Source of the DNA: Thermoplasmatota archaeon
Lineage (GTDB): Bacteria; Pseudomonadota; Gammaproteobacteria; Burkholderiales; Thiobacillaceae
Assembly (NCBI GenBank): GCA_023475455.1
Contig: JAMCVR010000256.1
Coordinates: 1-10,368, forward strand
Length of the DNA stretch: 10,368 bases
Direction of reading: 5' to 3'
The notes under the pieces: generated by a model
Told to the model about the DNA's origin: nothing
Database searches by the model: none
Seen by the model: only the letters and a program-made list of their open reading frames with translations
Translations under genes and position numbers: made by a program
Shown here: one piece after another, positions 1-6,430 of the stretch
Position numbering within the stretch: position 1 is the first letter of the stretch
Layout of the letters: every line of letters starts with the position of its first letter

Positions 1-1
1 C

Positions 2-1084
2 GTGGCGATTTTCCCGCATCTGGAATCGGCCAACCGCCGGGGCGTCGCGGTGTCGGGCGACACCGTGGGCGTGGTCTGGGAGGACAACCGCAGCGGCCGC
101 CCGCAGTGCTATCTGGCGATCAGGCCCGCGGCCGCGGCAAACTTCCAGCGGGAGATTCAATTGAGCCAGGGCGAATGCTACGAACCGGTGGTGATGGCCC
201 TGGGGAGAGGCCGTTTTGTGGCGGCGTGGGAAGAGGCCGGCAAGGCGCATGCCCGGGTGCTGCCCGGCGGCAAGGTGTTGAAACTGTCGGACACTGAAGC
301 GGCGCAGGTGACGCTGGCCATGCGCGGGAACGCACTCTACGCGGCCTGGGCCGAGCAGGCGGGGCGGTTCCGCCGCATCGTCGTCGCCCGACTGGCGTTG
401 AAGGCGGATGCGCTCGTCGTGAAGTCGGCGCAGCCGGTCGAAGCGGCGATGCCGGCCGACGAGCAGGGCTGGCCCGCGCTGGCGGTGGCGGGCGACGGCA
501 GCGTGACGGTGGCGTGGGAAGACCGGCGAGCACGTCACACGGTGCCGATGGTGAGCCACAGCCGCGATGGCCGCAGCTTTGCGCCGCCCGCCAGCCTCAC
601 CGACCGCAAGAGCGGCAGCGCGCCAGGGGGGCTGGGCGCCGGCACCGGCGCGATGCGCCCCACGCTCGCGGCCTGGGGAAAGCAGAGCGTGGCGGCGGTG
701 TGGCTCGACAAGCGCGACTTCCTTTCCGGCTATGACGTCTATGCCGCGTTCGATACGGGAACCCGCCGCTTCGGCAGGAACATCCGGGTGCAGGACAGCT
801 TCGGCGACAACATGGCGCAATGGCATGCGCTGGTCGTCGGCGATGCCGACGGCCGGCTGGTGGCGCTGTGGGACGACGCCCGCGACGGCACCCCGGACGT
901 GTGGCTGTCCGACTGGGAGGGCGAGGCCTTCGGCGGCGACGTGGCCATTCCGGGGGCTGCCGGGCGGGGTGAGCAGTCCGACCCCGCGGCGGCGATGGAT
1001 GCCGCCGGATCGCTGCATGTGGTGTGGCTGGATCGGCAGGCGGCCGGCACGCGCATCCGCTATGCGCGCGCCGCGCGCAAGTGA
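2..1084 (+). CDS. Sialidase-like (BNR/Asp-box) beta-propeller protein, 5' end cut off
   Basis: This frame is open from the window edge to a TGA at 1082-1084, giving 360 visible residues. The first codon in frame is a GTG at position 2, but no signal peptide or ribosome site can be seen, so the true start is probably upstream. The protein is built from recurring strands ending in W-x-D/E: WED at 26-28, WEE 76-78, WAE 116-118, WED 172-174, WLD 234-236, WDD 290-292 and WLD 342-344. The spacing of about 40-60 residues fits propeller blades. An Asp-box-like SRDGRSF sits at 187-193. This is the pattern of the sialidase/BNR-repeat superfamily, whose members bind or hydrolyse sugars or act as scaffolds, often outside the cytoplasm. 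I see no convincing arginine triad of a true sialidase, so enzymatic activity is not claimed. The gene converges on corA with only 10 nt between the two stops. Fold assignment fairly sure, function unknown. Confidence 0.75.
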   Translation: MAIFPHLESANRRGVAVSGDTVGVVWEDNRSGRPQCYLAIRPAAAANFQREIQLSQGECYEPVVMALGRGRFVAAWEEAGKAHARVLPGGKVLKLSDTEAAQVTLAMRGNALYAAWAEQAGRFRRIVVARLALKADALVVKSAQPVEAAMPADEQGWPALAVAGDGSVTVAWEDRRARHTVPMVSHSRDGRSFAPPASLTDRKSGSAPGGLGAGTGAMRPTLAAWGKQSVAAVWLDKRDFLSGYDVYAAFDTGTRRFGRNIRVQDSFGDNMAQWHALVVGDADGRLVALWDDARDGTPDVWLSDWEGEAFGGDVAIPGAAGRGEQSDPAAAMDAAGSLHVVWLDRQAAGTRIRYARAARK

Positions 1085-1094
1085 AGGTTTCGAA

Positions 1095-2072
1095 TCAGAT
1101 CCAGCCGCGCCGCCTCAGGCGCCGGTACAGCACGACGACCGCCGCGCCGGTCGCCAGCAGCAGTGCCGGGTAGGCCCACGGCCACTTCAGTTCCGGCATG
1201 AATTCGAAGTTCATGCCGTAGAGGCTGAACACCACCGTGGGCAGCGCCAGCAGCGCGCCCCAGCCCGCCAGCTTCTGCACCGATTCGTTCTGCTTCACCG
1301 ACAGCGTGGCGAGATGGAACTGCATCGCGTCCGAGGTCGAGGCACGCAGGTGGTCGATGGCGGCCGATACGCGCACCGCATGGTCGTGGATATCGCGGTA
1401 GTACGCCTTGAGTTCCTTGGTGGACAACTCCGGGTGCAGGCGAATCAGGTTCTGCGTGATTTCCTGCATTGGTTCGGCGGCGTCGCGCAATGCGGTCAGG
1501 TCGCGTTTCATCTCGTAGAGCCGCTCCAGCATGTCGCGCCCCGGCTTGGCGCCGCTCATCAGCAGGCTTTCGAGTGACTGAAACCGATCCTGCATGCTTT
1601 CGATCACCGGCCTGAACTGGTCGACGATGAGGTCGAGCACCAGATACAGCGCGTAGGGCGTGGCCGCCTTGATGCCGTTGGGGCGGCGTTGCAGACGGTC
1701 GATCACCCGCTGGTAGCCGATGCCGCTGTCGTGACGGATGGCGACGACGTAGTTGCTGCCGACAAACAAATGTGTTTCGCCGAGTTCCAGGTTCGATTCC
1801 CAGAGTTGGGCGGTGCGCGTGGCGATGAATACGTGCCCTTCGTATTCCTCGAGCTTGGGGCGCTGGTGGGTGGAAATCGCATCCTCCAGCGCCAGCGCGT
1901 GCAGGCCAAGTTCGTCGCCCAGACGGGTAATGGTCTGGCTGTCGGGCGATTTGAGCTCGACCCAGATGAAGCGATCCGGCTGGCCGACATGGTCGCTGAT
2001 GTCGTCGAATGCAATCGCCTGGCTTTGGGAATCGTGGAAGAGCAGGCAGTCGATGATGGCACCTGGCGGCAA
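1095..2072 (-). CDS. corA: Magnesium/cobalt transport protein CorA
   Basis: CorA forms a homopentameric inner-membrane channel for Mg2+ (also Co2+ and Ni2+), gated by Mg2+ binding to its cytoplasmic funnel. The 325 residues match the family length. The N-terminal alpha/beta domain carries the family block around 69-76 (HQRPKLEE), followed by a long helical stalk at about 150-265. The signature YGMNF is at 285-289 (GMN 286-288), with MPEL at 292-295 in the periplasmic loop. Two C-terminal membrane segments lie at about 268-285 and 299-317, and a basic tail ends the protein. The start is a TTG at 2072: an in-frame TAG lies 24 nt upstream, no ATG or GTG is available in between, and CorA homologues begin close to the IIDCLLF segment at residues 6-12. 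No clear Shine-Dalgarno sequence precedes it. It lies 229 nt downstream of the mutase gene on the same strand and probably has its own transcription signals. Confidence 0.95.
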   Translation of the reverse strand: MPPGAIIDCLLFHDSQSQAIAFDDISDHVGQPDRFIWVELKSPDSQTITRLGDELGLHALALEDAISTHQRPKLEEYEGHVFIATRTAQLWESNLELGETHLFVGSNYVVAIRHDSGIGYQRVIDRLQRRPNGIKAATPYALYLVLDLIVDQFRPVIESMQDRFQSLESLLMSGAKPGRDMLERLYEMKRDLTALRDAAEPMQEITQNLIRLHPELSTKELKAYYRDIHDHAVRVSAAIDHLRASTSDAMQFHLATLSVKQNESVQKLAGWGALLALPTVVFSLYGMNFEFMPELKWPWAYPALLLATGAAVVVLYRRLRRRGWI

Positions 2073-2152
2073 TGTGTGTGAGCGTGAATTCTAGCCCGTA
2101 ATCGAAGCGCTTCCCGGTTTGCGGAAACAGCGCCGTGCGGGAACGGAGAGGA

Positions 2153-2180
2153 GGGGCTGGCGGGGTTCAGCCCCCGCTAC
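2153..2180 (-). repeat. GTAG-headed REP-like palindrome in the corA/mutase spacer
   Basis: Read on the minus strand, this begins with GTAG (2180-2177) and continues into an imperfect palindrome. Two mutually exclusive stems are possible: GCGGGG/CCCCGC (2160-2165 with 2172-2177, loop on the minus strand GCTGAA) and GGGGCTG/CAGCCCC (2153-2159 with 2168-2174, 8-nt loop). A GTAG head followed by a short GC-rich palindrome is the usual form of RAYT-associated REP sequences. It lies downstream of the mutase stop, and because no T-run follows on either strand a simple intrinsic terminator is less likely. The rest of the 229-nt spacer shows no gene. It does hold a 10-bp palindrome, GAAGCGCTTC, at 2104-2113 upstream of corA. 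Confidence 0.5.
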
Positions 2181-2301
2181 TCGGGAAATTTCGGGGCCGC
2201 AAGGCGCACTCGCGGCACAAAACCCATTGCTCTCTTGCAACAAATTACGCGGAGACGACATGAGGAGGCGAATCGGGCTGTGCCTGCATGCACGCGGTCG
2301 C

Positions 2302-3675
2302 TCAGAAGGGCAGATCGAGCGTGGGTGCGGCCTGATGAATCACGCGGCGGAAGTCGGCCTGGATCCGTTCCAGCGCCGCGGCATTGTCGGCCTCGAAACG
2401 CAGCACGATCACCGGCGTGGTGTTGGACGGACGCGCAAGGCCGAAGCCGTCGGCATATTCGACTCTCAAGCCATCCAGCGTAATGACTTCCTGGGCGTCG
2501 GGGAAGTGCGCGGTTTTCTGCAGCCGCTCCATCAGCGCGTAATGCTCGCCCTCGGCCATCTTGATGTTGAGTTCGGGGGTGTTCACCGAGTCGGGCAGGC
2601 CGTGCAGGGTGGCGTCGATGTCCGGCTGCCGGGAGAGGTATTCGAGCAGTCGCGCACCGGCGTACAGGCCGTCGTCGAAACCGAACCAGCGCTCCTTGAA
2701 GAACACGTGGCCGGACATTTCGCCCGCCAGCAGTGCGCCGGTTTCCTTCATCTTGGCCTTGATGAAGCTATGGCCGGTTTTCCATAGCAGCGGCCGGCCG
2801 CCGCGTTCGCGGATCCATCTGAACAGGTTGCGCGTCGATTTCACGTCGAAAATGATTTCGGCACCGGGGTTGCGGCTGAGCACGTCGTCGGCGAACAGCA
2901 TCAGCTGGCGGTCGGGGAAGATGATGCTGCCGTCCTTGGTGACCACGCCCAGGCGGTCGCCGTCGCCGTCGAAAGCGAGGCCGATTTCGGCGTCGCCGGA
3001 TTTCAGCGCGGCGATCAGGTCCTGCAGGTTTTTCGGCTGCGAGGGATCGGGATGGTGGTTGGGAAAATTGCCGTCGACGTCGCAGAACAGTTCTTCCACC
3101 CGGCAGCCCATGTCGCGATACAGCCTGGGGGCGTACGCGCCTGGCACGCCGTTGCCGCAGTCGACGATGATTTTCATCGGGCGCGCGAGCTTCACGTCGG
3201 AGACGATGCGCGCGAGGTATTCGCCGGCGATGTCGTGCTGGCGGTAGCCGCCGTCGCCGTGCGCGAGGTCGTTGTTGACCAGCCGTTCGCGCAGCTTCTG
3301 GATGGCGTCGCCCGACAGGGTTTCGCCGCCGAGCACCATTTTCAGGCCGTTGTAGTCGGGCGGGTTGTGGCTGCCGGTCACCATCACCGCGCTGTGGGTG
3401 CCGAGCTGGTACGCCGCGAAATACGTCATCGGCGTGGCGACCATGCCCAGATCCACCACGCCGACGCCGGCCTTGCGGATGCCGCGCGCCAGCGCGGCCG
3501 CCAGATCGGGGCCGGACAGGCGGCCGTCGCGGCCGATGCAGATTTCTCTCTGGCCGCGCGCCACGGCCTCGGAGCCGATGGCTTGGCCGATGGCCTCGAC
3601 GATCTCCGGCGTGAAGCTCTTGCCGACGATGCCGCGGATGTCGTAGGCCTTGAAGATTTCCTTGGGGTATTCCAC
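2302..3675 (-). CDS. algC: Phosphomannomutase/phosphoglucomutase (AlgC type)
   Basis: This enzyme interconverts the 1- and 6-phosphates of mannose and glucose through a bisphosphorylated intermediate, feeding GDP-mannose and nucleotide-glucose pathways for exopolysaccharide and LPS. The 457 residues fit the four-domain alpha-D-phosphohexomutase family. The phosphoserine loop TGSHNP is at 100-105 with Ser102. The metal loop DGDGDR is at 236-241. The sugar-specificity loop GEMSGH is at 318-323, where Glu319 and Ser321 correspond to the dual-specificity residues of Pseudomonas PMM/PGM. The domain-4 phosphate clamp RPSNTTP is at 415-421. All key residues are present, so it should be active. The GTG start is chosen for its well-placed Shine-Dalgarno sequence and because homologues begin just before this FKAYDIRG motif. 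It follows the hydrolase gene by 32 nt and is probably co-transcribed. Whether the main substrate is mannose or glucose phosphate cannot be read from sequence; algC, manB and pgm-type names are all in use for this family. Confidence 0.93.
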   Translation of the reverse strand: MEYPKEIFKAYDIRGIVGKSFTPEIVEAIGQAIGSEAVARGQREICIGRDGRLSGPDLAAALARGIRKAGVGVVDLGMVATPMTYFAAYQLGTHSAVMVTGSHNPPDYNGLKMVLGGETLSGDAIQKLRERLVNNDLAHGDGGYRQHDIAGEYLARIVSDVKLARPMKIIVDCGNGVPGAYAPRLYRDMGCRVEELFCDVDGNFPNHHPDPSQPKNLQDLIAALKSGDAEIGLAFDGDGDRLGVVTKDGSIIFPDRQLMLFADDVLSRNPGAEIIFDVKSTRNLFRWIRERGGRPLLWKTGHSFIKAKMKETGALLAGEMSGHVFFKERWFGFDDGLYAGARLLEYLSRQPDIDATLHGLPDSVNTPELNIKMAEGEHYALMERLQKTAHFPDAQEVITLDGLRVEYADGFGLARPSNTTPVIVLRFEADNAAALERIQADFRRVIHQAAPTLDLPF

Positions 3676-3681
3676 AACGCG

Positions 3682-3687
3682 CTCCCT
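3682..3687 (-). promoter_or_regulatory. Shine-Dalgarno site fixing the GTG start of the mutase gene
   Basis: AGGGAG on the minus strand, 6 nt before the GTG at 3675. It supports a non-ATG start in a frame where no ATG is available at the N-terminus. Confidence 0.7.
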
Positions 3688-3707
3688 GGTTGGCTAATGG
3701 GCCGATT

Positions 3708-4688
3708 CTACCTGCGCTGTGTGTCGAAATGCTGCATCAGGCGCCGCGGCAGCCAGTCGAGCTTGCCGGGAAAGGGGCCGGACGGGAAGGCGGCGTGGCC
3801 GCCGCCAGCGGGCTGCTCCAGGACGACGGCGGGCGAGACGTCGGCCGCCGTCGGCAACGCCCACGCCGGCAGGAAAGGATCGTTTTTCGCGTTGAGTATC
3901 AGGGTGGGAACGGCGATGGATTGGAGCAGGGGCTTGGACGATGCCCGGAGCCAGTAATCGTCGGCATCGCGGAATCCATGCAGGCGTGCGGTGACCAGGG
4001 TGTCGAATTCGTGGAAAGTGGAGGCGGCGGCAATCGCTTTCGCATCCAGCATGCCGGGAAATTGCTGCGCCTTCTTCAGCGCTTTTTGCTTCAAAGTGAC
4101 CAGAAAGCGCGCGGTGTAGACGCGGCGGTTGAAGCCGCGATCGAGCGCGTGTCCGGCCGCGCTCAAATCGAGCGGCGCGGACACGCCCGCAGCGCGTTCG
4201 ACCAGCGTGCGCGCCGCCTCGCCGGCCTCGCCCAGCCATTTCAGCAGCGCGTTGCCGCCGAGCGAGACGCCGACGGCGTAAATCGGCGCATCGGACTGCT
4301 GCGATTGGATATGAAGCAACATCTGTTCGATGTCTTCGCTGTCGCCGGCGAAATAGGCGCGCGGCAGCCGATTGTCCTCGCCCGAGCAGCCACGAAAATG
4401 CGCCACCACGCCATGCCAGCCGCGCGCCCGGGCATGGATCATGAGGTCGCGCGCATAGTGACTGTCGGCGCTGCCCTCCAGGCCGTGAAACAGGACCACC
4501 ACCGGCGCGCCGGCGGTGCCATCGACCCAGTCGAAATCGAAAAAATCGCCATCCGGCACTTCCAGCCGCTCGCGCCGGTAGGCGACCGGCGGGACGCGGA
4601 TGAACAGGCCGGGGTAGATGGTTTGCAGGTGGCCGCCGGGCAGCCAGGCCGGGGCGCGGTAAAGGGCGGTGTCCGCGGCGCGCTTCAA
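3708..4688 (-). CDS. YheT-type alpha/beta-fold hydrolase
   Basis: A cytoplasmic alpha/beta hydrolase of the YheT/COG0429 family, thought to act on esters; the physiological substrate is not established. Starting at the TTG at 4688 the product has 326 residues. The family's N-terminal GGHLQTIYP is at 18-26 and LEVPDGDFFDFDW at 42-54. The oxyanion-region HGLEG is at 68-72, followed by HFRGCSGE at 97-104. The nucleophile elbow GVSLGG is at 140-145 (Ser142). The acid is in AKNDPF (Asp270), and the base is in GGGHAAF (His298), so the catalytic triad is complete. The frame stays open upstream to 4805, but that stretch overlaps the neighbour gene and shows no similarity to homologues. TTG at 4688 starts 7 nt after the neighbour's stop and leaves the expected N-terminus. 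A weak GAACGG precedes it. It is probably translated in an operon with the NTF2-like gene upstream and the mutase downstream. Confidence 0.88.
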   Translation of the reverse strand: MKRAADTALYRAPAWLPGGHLQTIYPGLFIRVPPVAYRRERLEVPDGDFFDFDWVDGTAGAPVVVLFHGLEGSADSHYARDLMIHARARGWHGVVAHFRGCSGEDNRLPRAYFAGDSEDIEQMLLHIQSQQSDAPIYAVGVSLGGNALLKWLGEAGEAARTLVERAAGVSAPLDLSAAGHALDRGFNRRVYTARFLVTLKQKALKKAQQFPGMLDAKAIAAASTFHEFDTLVTARLHGFRDADDYWLRASSKPLLQSIAVPTLILNAKNDPFLPAWALPTAADVSPAVVLEQPAGGGHAAFPSGPFPGKLDWLPRRLMQHFDTQRR

Positions 4689-4695
4689 CGGCCGT

Positions 4696-5127
4696 TCAAT
4701 GCAGCACGACGGGCGGGGTGCGCGCGGGCGGCACGCCGCCCGCCTGGAGCGGCGAGGCATGATGCAGCACCATGCGCCAGCCGTCGACTTCCTTGCGATA
4801 CACATTGGTGGCCAGGATCGGCGGGCGCGGCCCGGTTTCCTGGCCGATGACGAGGTACTCGCGCACGATGCGGATGACCTGATCGGCCTCGCGGATTTCG
4901 TGCGCGGATTCCACCTGCACGCGGAATTGCCCCGCGGCCTCGAATATGCTGCGCCAACCGGCTGCCACGGCAGCGCGTCCGTTCAGCGGCGCGGCCAGCG
5001 GATGGATGCAGGCGATGCGATCGTCGCCGGCCCAGACCGTCATCATGGCGTCGAGCGAGCGCGCCTCGAAGGCGGCGTAAAACGCCGCTTCGGCGGCTTC
5101 GGGGGTGGGAAAAGCGTGTTCGGACAT
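4696..5127 (-). CDS. NTF2/SnoaL-like (DUF4440-type) protein
   Basis: A 143-residue single-domain protein of the nuclear transport factor 2-like fold. Family features seen are an N-terminal helix (about 8-22), the MMTVWAGDD segment (28-36) followed by IACIHP (38-43), LNGRAAVAAGWRSIF (48-62), and the terminal strands NVYRKEVDGWRMVLHHASP (108-126). Members of this cone-shaped fold include small enzymes and ligand binders, and the bacterial stand-alone type with this signature has no defined function. The ATG at 5127 fits homologue N-termini; the ribosome site is weak (GAGA close to the start). A Pro-rich tail follows the domain. It is first in a probable operon with the hydrolase and the mutase, with only 7 nt before the next start. 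No link between its role and sugar-phosphate metabolism is visible in the sequence. Confidence 0.85.
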   Translation of the reverse strand: MSEHAFPTPEAAEAAFYAAFEARSLDAMMTVWAGDDRIACIHPLAAPLNGRAAVAAGWRSIFEAAGQFRVQVESAHEIREADQVIRIVREYLVIGQETGPRPPILATNVYRKEVDGWRMVLHHASPLQAGGVPPARTPPVVLH

Positions 5128-5183
5128 GATTCTCGGATTGCGTGAACCCGCCGCGTTCTGGCCAGCGGGGCGGGCGGCGTGGT

Positions 5184-5209
5184 CAATGAAATCAGCCCGG
5201 CCGGGGCTG
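5184..5209 (-). terminator. Weak intrinsic-terminator-like hairpin after the zf-CHCC gene
   Basis: CAGCCC (5193-5198) pairs with GGGCTG (5204-5209) around a 5-nt loop. On the minus strand it starts 5 nt after the stop codon and is followed by ATTTCATTG, a short imperfect T-rich tail. It may end the ilvE/zf-CHCC transcript; the poor T-tract keeps confidence low. Confidence 0.35.
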
Positions 5210-5214
5210 CGGCA

Positions 5215-5418
5215 TCAGTGATGGGCGCCGCTGGGCTTGCCTTTCAAACGATAGAGTGTGCCGCAATACGGGCACAGCGCATCGCCGCGCGACTCGATGG
5301 GCAGATAGACGCGCGGGTGGGCATTCCAGTCGGCGTGCTGCGGCATCGGGCAATGCAGGGGCAGGTCGCTCTCGGTGACCTCGATGACGCGCTGGGTGTT
5401 GTCGTACCGCTCGCTCAT
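5215..5418 (-). CDS. Small CHCC zinc-finger domain protein (zf-CHCC)
   Basis: A 67-residue protein made almost entirely of the zf-CHCC domain, the fold also found in the mitochondrial complex I subunit NDUFS6. Likely zinc ligands are Cys23, His34 (in HPRVYLPI), Cys49 and Cys52 (CPYCGTLY). The family motif order C-x(n)-H-x(n)-C-x2-C is intact. The start is the ATG at 5418, preceded by GAGGG four bases upstream. A longer open frame running through ilvE in another phase is an artefact of GC-rich DNA. The ilvE stop is 11 nt upstream, so the two genes are almost certainly co-transcribed. The role of the bacterial stand-alone protein is not established, and a metal-binding or complex-assembly role is only inference from the eukaryotic relative. 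Confidence 0.9.
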   Translation of the reverse strand: MSERYDNTQRVIEVTESDLPLHCPMPQHADWNAHPRVYLPIESRGDALCPYCGTLYRLKGKPSGAHH

Positions 5419-5429
5419 GCCGCCCTCGC

Positions 5430-6353
5430 TTACTTGACCGGGGCGAGCCAGCCGGTGTGGGCCGCGGCGCGGCCGTGCACGCAGTCGAAATACATCGCCT
5501 GCAGCCTGGCCGTGATCGGTCCGCGCGTGCCTTCGCCGATGGCGCGGTTGTCGAGCTCGCGGATCGGCGTGACTTCGGCGGCGGTGCCGGTGAAGAAGGC
5601 CTCGTCGGCGGTATACACCTCGTCGCGGGTGATGCGCTTTTCGATCACCGGCAGGCCGATTTCGGCGGCCAGCTGCACGATGGTGTCGCGGGTGATGCCT
5701 TCCAGCGCGCTGGTGAGGTCCGGCGTGTAGAGCTTGCCGTTCCTGATGATGAAGACGTTTTCGCCCGAGCCTTCGGCGACGAAGCCGTCGACGTCGAGCA
5801 GCAGCGCCTCGTCGTAGCCGTCCATCTCGGCTTCCTTGTGCGCCAGGATGGAGTTCATGTAGTTGCCGTTGGCCTTGGCCTTGCACATGGTGATGTTGAC
5901 GTGGTGGCGCGCGAACGAGCTGGTCTTCACGCGGATGCCGTTTTCCAGGGCTTCCTGCCCCAGATACGCACCCCACGGCCAGGCGGCGACGATGACGTGC
6001 ACCGACAGGTTCTTCGCCGAGATGCCCATGGCTTCCGAACCGAAAAACGCCATCGGCCGCAGGTAGCCGGATTCGAGCTTGTTCTCGCGCACCACGGTGC
6101 GCTGCGCTTCGGAAATCGTCGCCTTGTCGAACGGCAGCTTCATGCCGAGGATGTGGGCGGAGCGGAACAGCCGGTCGGTGTGTTCCTTGAGGCGGAAGAT
6201 CGCCGTGCCCTGTTCGGCCTTGTAGGCGCGCACCCCCTCGAAGACGCCCATGCCGTAGTGCAGGGTGTGGGTGAGGACGTGGGTGGTGGCGTCGCGCCAG
6301 GGAACGAGCTTGCCGTCGTACCAGATGACGCCATCGCGGTCGGCCATGGACAT
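5430..6353 (-). CDS. ilvE: Branched-chain amino acid aminotransferase
   Basis: This PLP enzyme transfers the amino group between glutamate and the 2-keto acids of leucine, isoleucine and valine, in the last step of their synthesis. The 307 residues match class IV (fold type IV) aminotransferases. Visible family blocks are HTLHYGMGVFEGVRAY at 29-44, the PLP lysine in CKAKANGNY at 157-165 (Lys160, aligned with Lys159 of E. coli IlvE), DGFVAEGSGENVF at 189-201, the cofactor-phosphate region EGITRDTI at 218-225, and FFTGTAAEVTPIRELD at 253-268. The ATG at 6353 is preferred over the one at 6347 because AAGAGA lies upstream at usual spacing and homologues start with MSMADRDG. It is the first gene of a two-gene unit with the zf-CHCC protein and is divergent from the RNase T2 gene across a 77-nt spacer. 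No leader peptide or attenuator is visible. Confidence 0.96.
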   Translation of the reverse strand: MSMADRDGVIWYDGKLVPWRDATTHVLTHTLHYGMGVFEGVRAYKAEQGTAIFRLKEHTDRLFRSAHILGMKLPFDKATISEAQRTVVRENKLESGYLRPMAFFGSEAMGISAKNLSVHVIVAAWPWGAYLGQEALENGIRVKTSSFARHHVNITMCKAKANGNYMNSILAHKEAEMDGYDEALLLDVDGFVAEGSGENVFIIRNGKLYTPDLTSALEGITRDTIVQLAAEIGLPVIEKRITRDEVYTADEAFFTGTAAEVTPIRELDNRAIGEGTRGPITARLQAMYFDCVHGRAAAHTGWLAPVK

Positions 6354-6385
6354 GGTGAAATTCTCTTAACGAATGGAAAACCGTG

Positions 6386-6391
6386 ATTTTA
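6386..6391 (-). promoter_or_regulatory. Possible -10 element of the ilvE promoter
   Basis: TAAAAT on the minus strand, 32 nt upstream of the ilvE ATG. It is close to the sigma-70 consensus TATAAT and is one of few AT-rich hexamers in this spacer. No good -35 hexamer is found at 16-18 nt, so this is tentative. Confidence 0.35.
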
Positions 6392-6418
6392 CCGGATTGT
6401 GGCACGATGGTGCCGCAC

Positions 6419-6424
6419 GGGAGG
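6419..6424 (+). promoter_or_regulatory. Strong Shine-Dalgarno site fixing the RNase T2 start
   Basis: GGGAGG, 6 nt before the ATG at 6431. It selects this ATG over an in-frame GTG at 6383, which would put 16 non-hydrophobic residues before the signal peptide. A small hairpin (6399-6405 with 6410-6416, loop GATG) lies just upstream. Confidence 0.75.
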
Positions 6425-6430
6425 CACGAC

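Noticed and set aside
567..1577. A 336-residue plus-strand frame spanning the propeller gene and the corA 3' end
   Set aside because: It crosses two real genes in the wrong phase and shows only Arg/Ala/Pro-rich composition.
3052..4850. Long plus-strand open frames (3052-3957 and 3690-4850) antisense to the mutase and hydrolase genes
   Set aside because: They run across gene boundaries of two well-supported minus-strand genes, carry no family motif and are explained by GC-rich codon use.
5457..6386. A 309-residue open frame on the plus strand covering ilvE
   Set aside because: It is exactly antisense to ilvE, has no recognisable domain and a composition (Ala, Gly, Val, Arg, His rich) typical of antisense frames in high-GC coding DNA.
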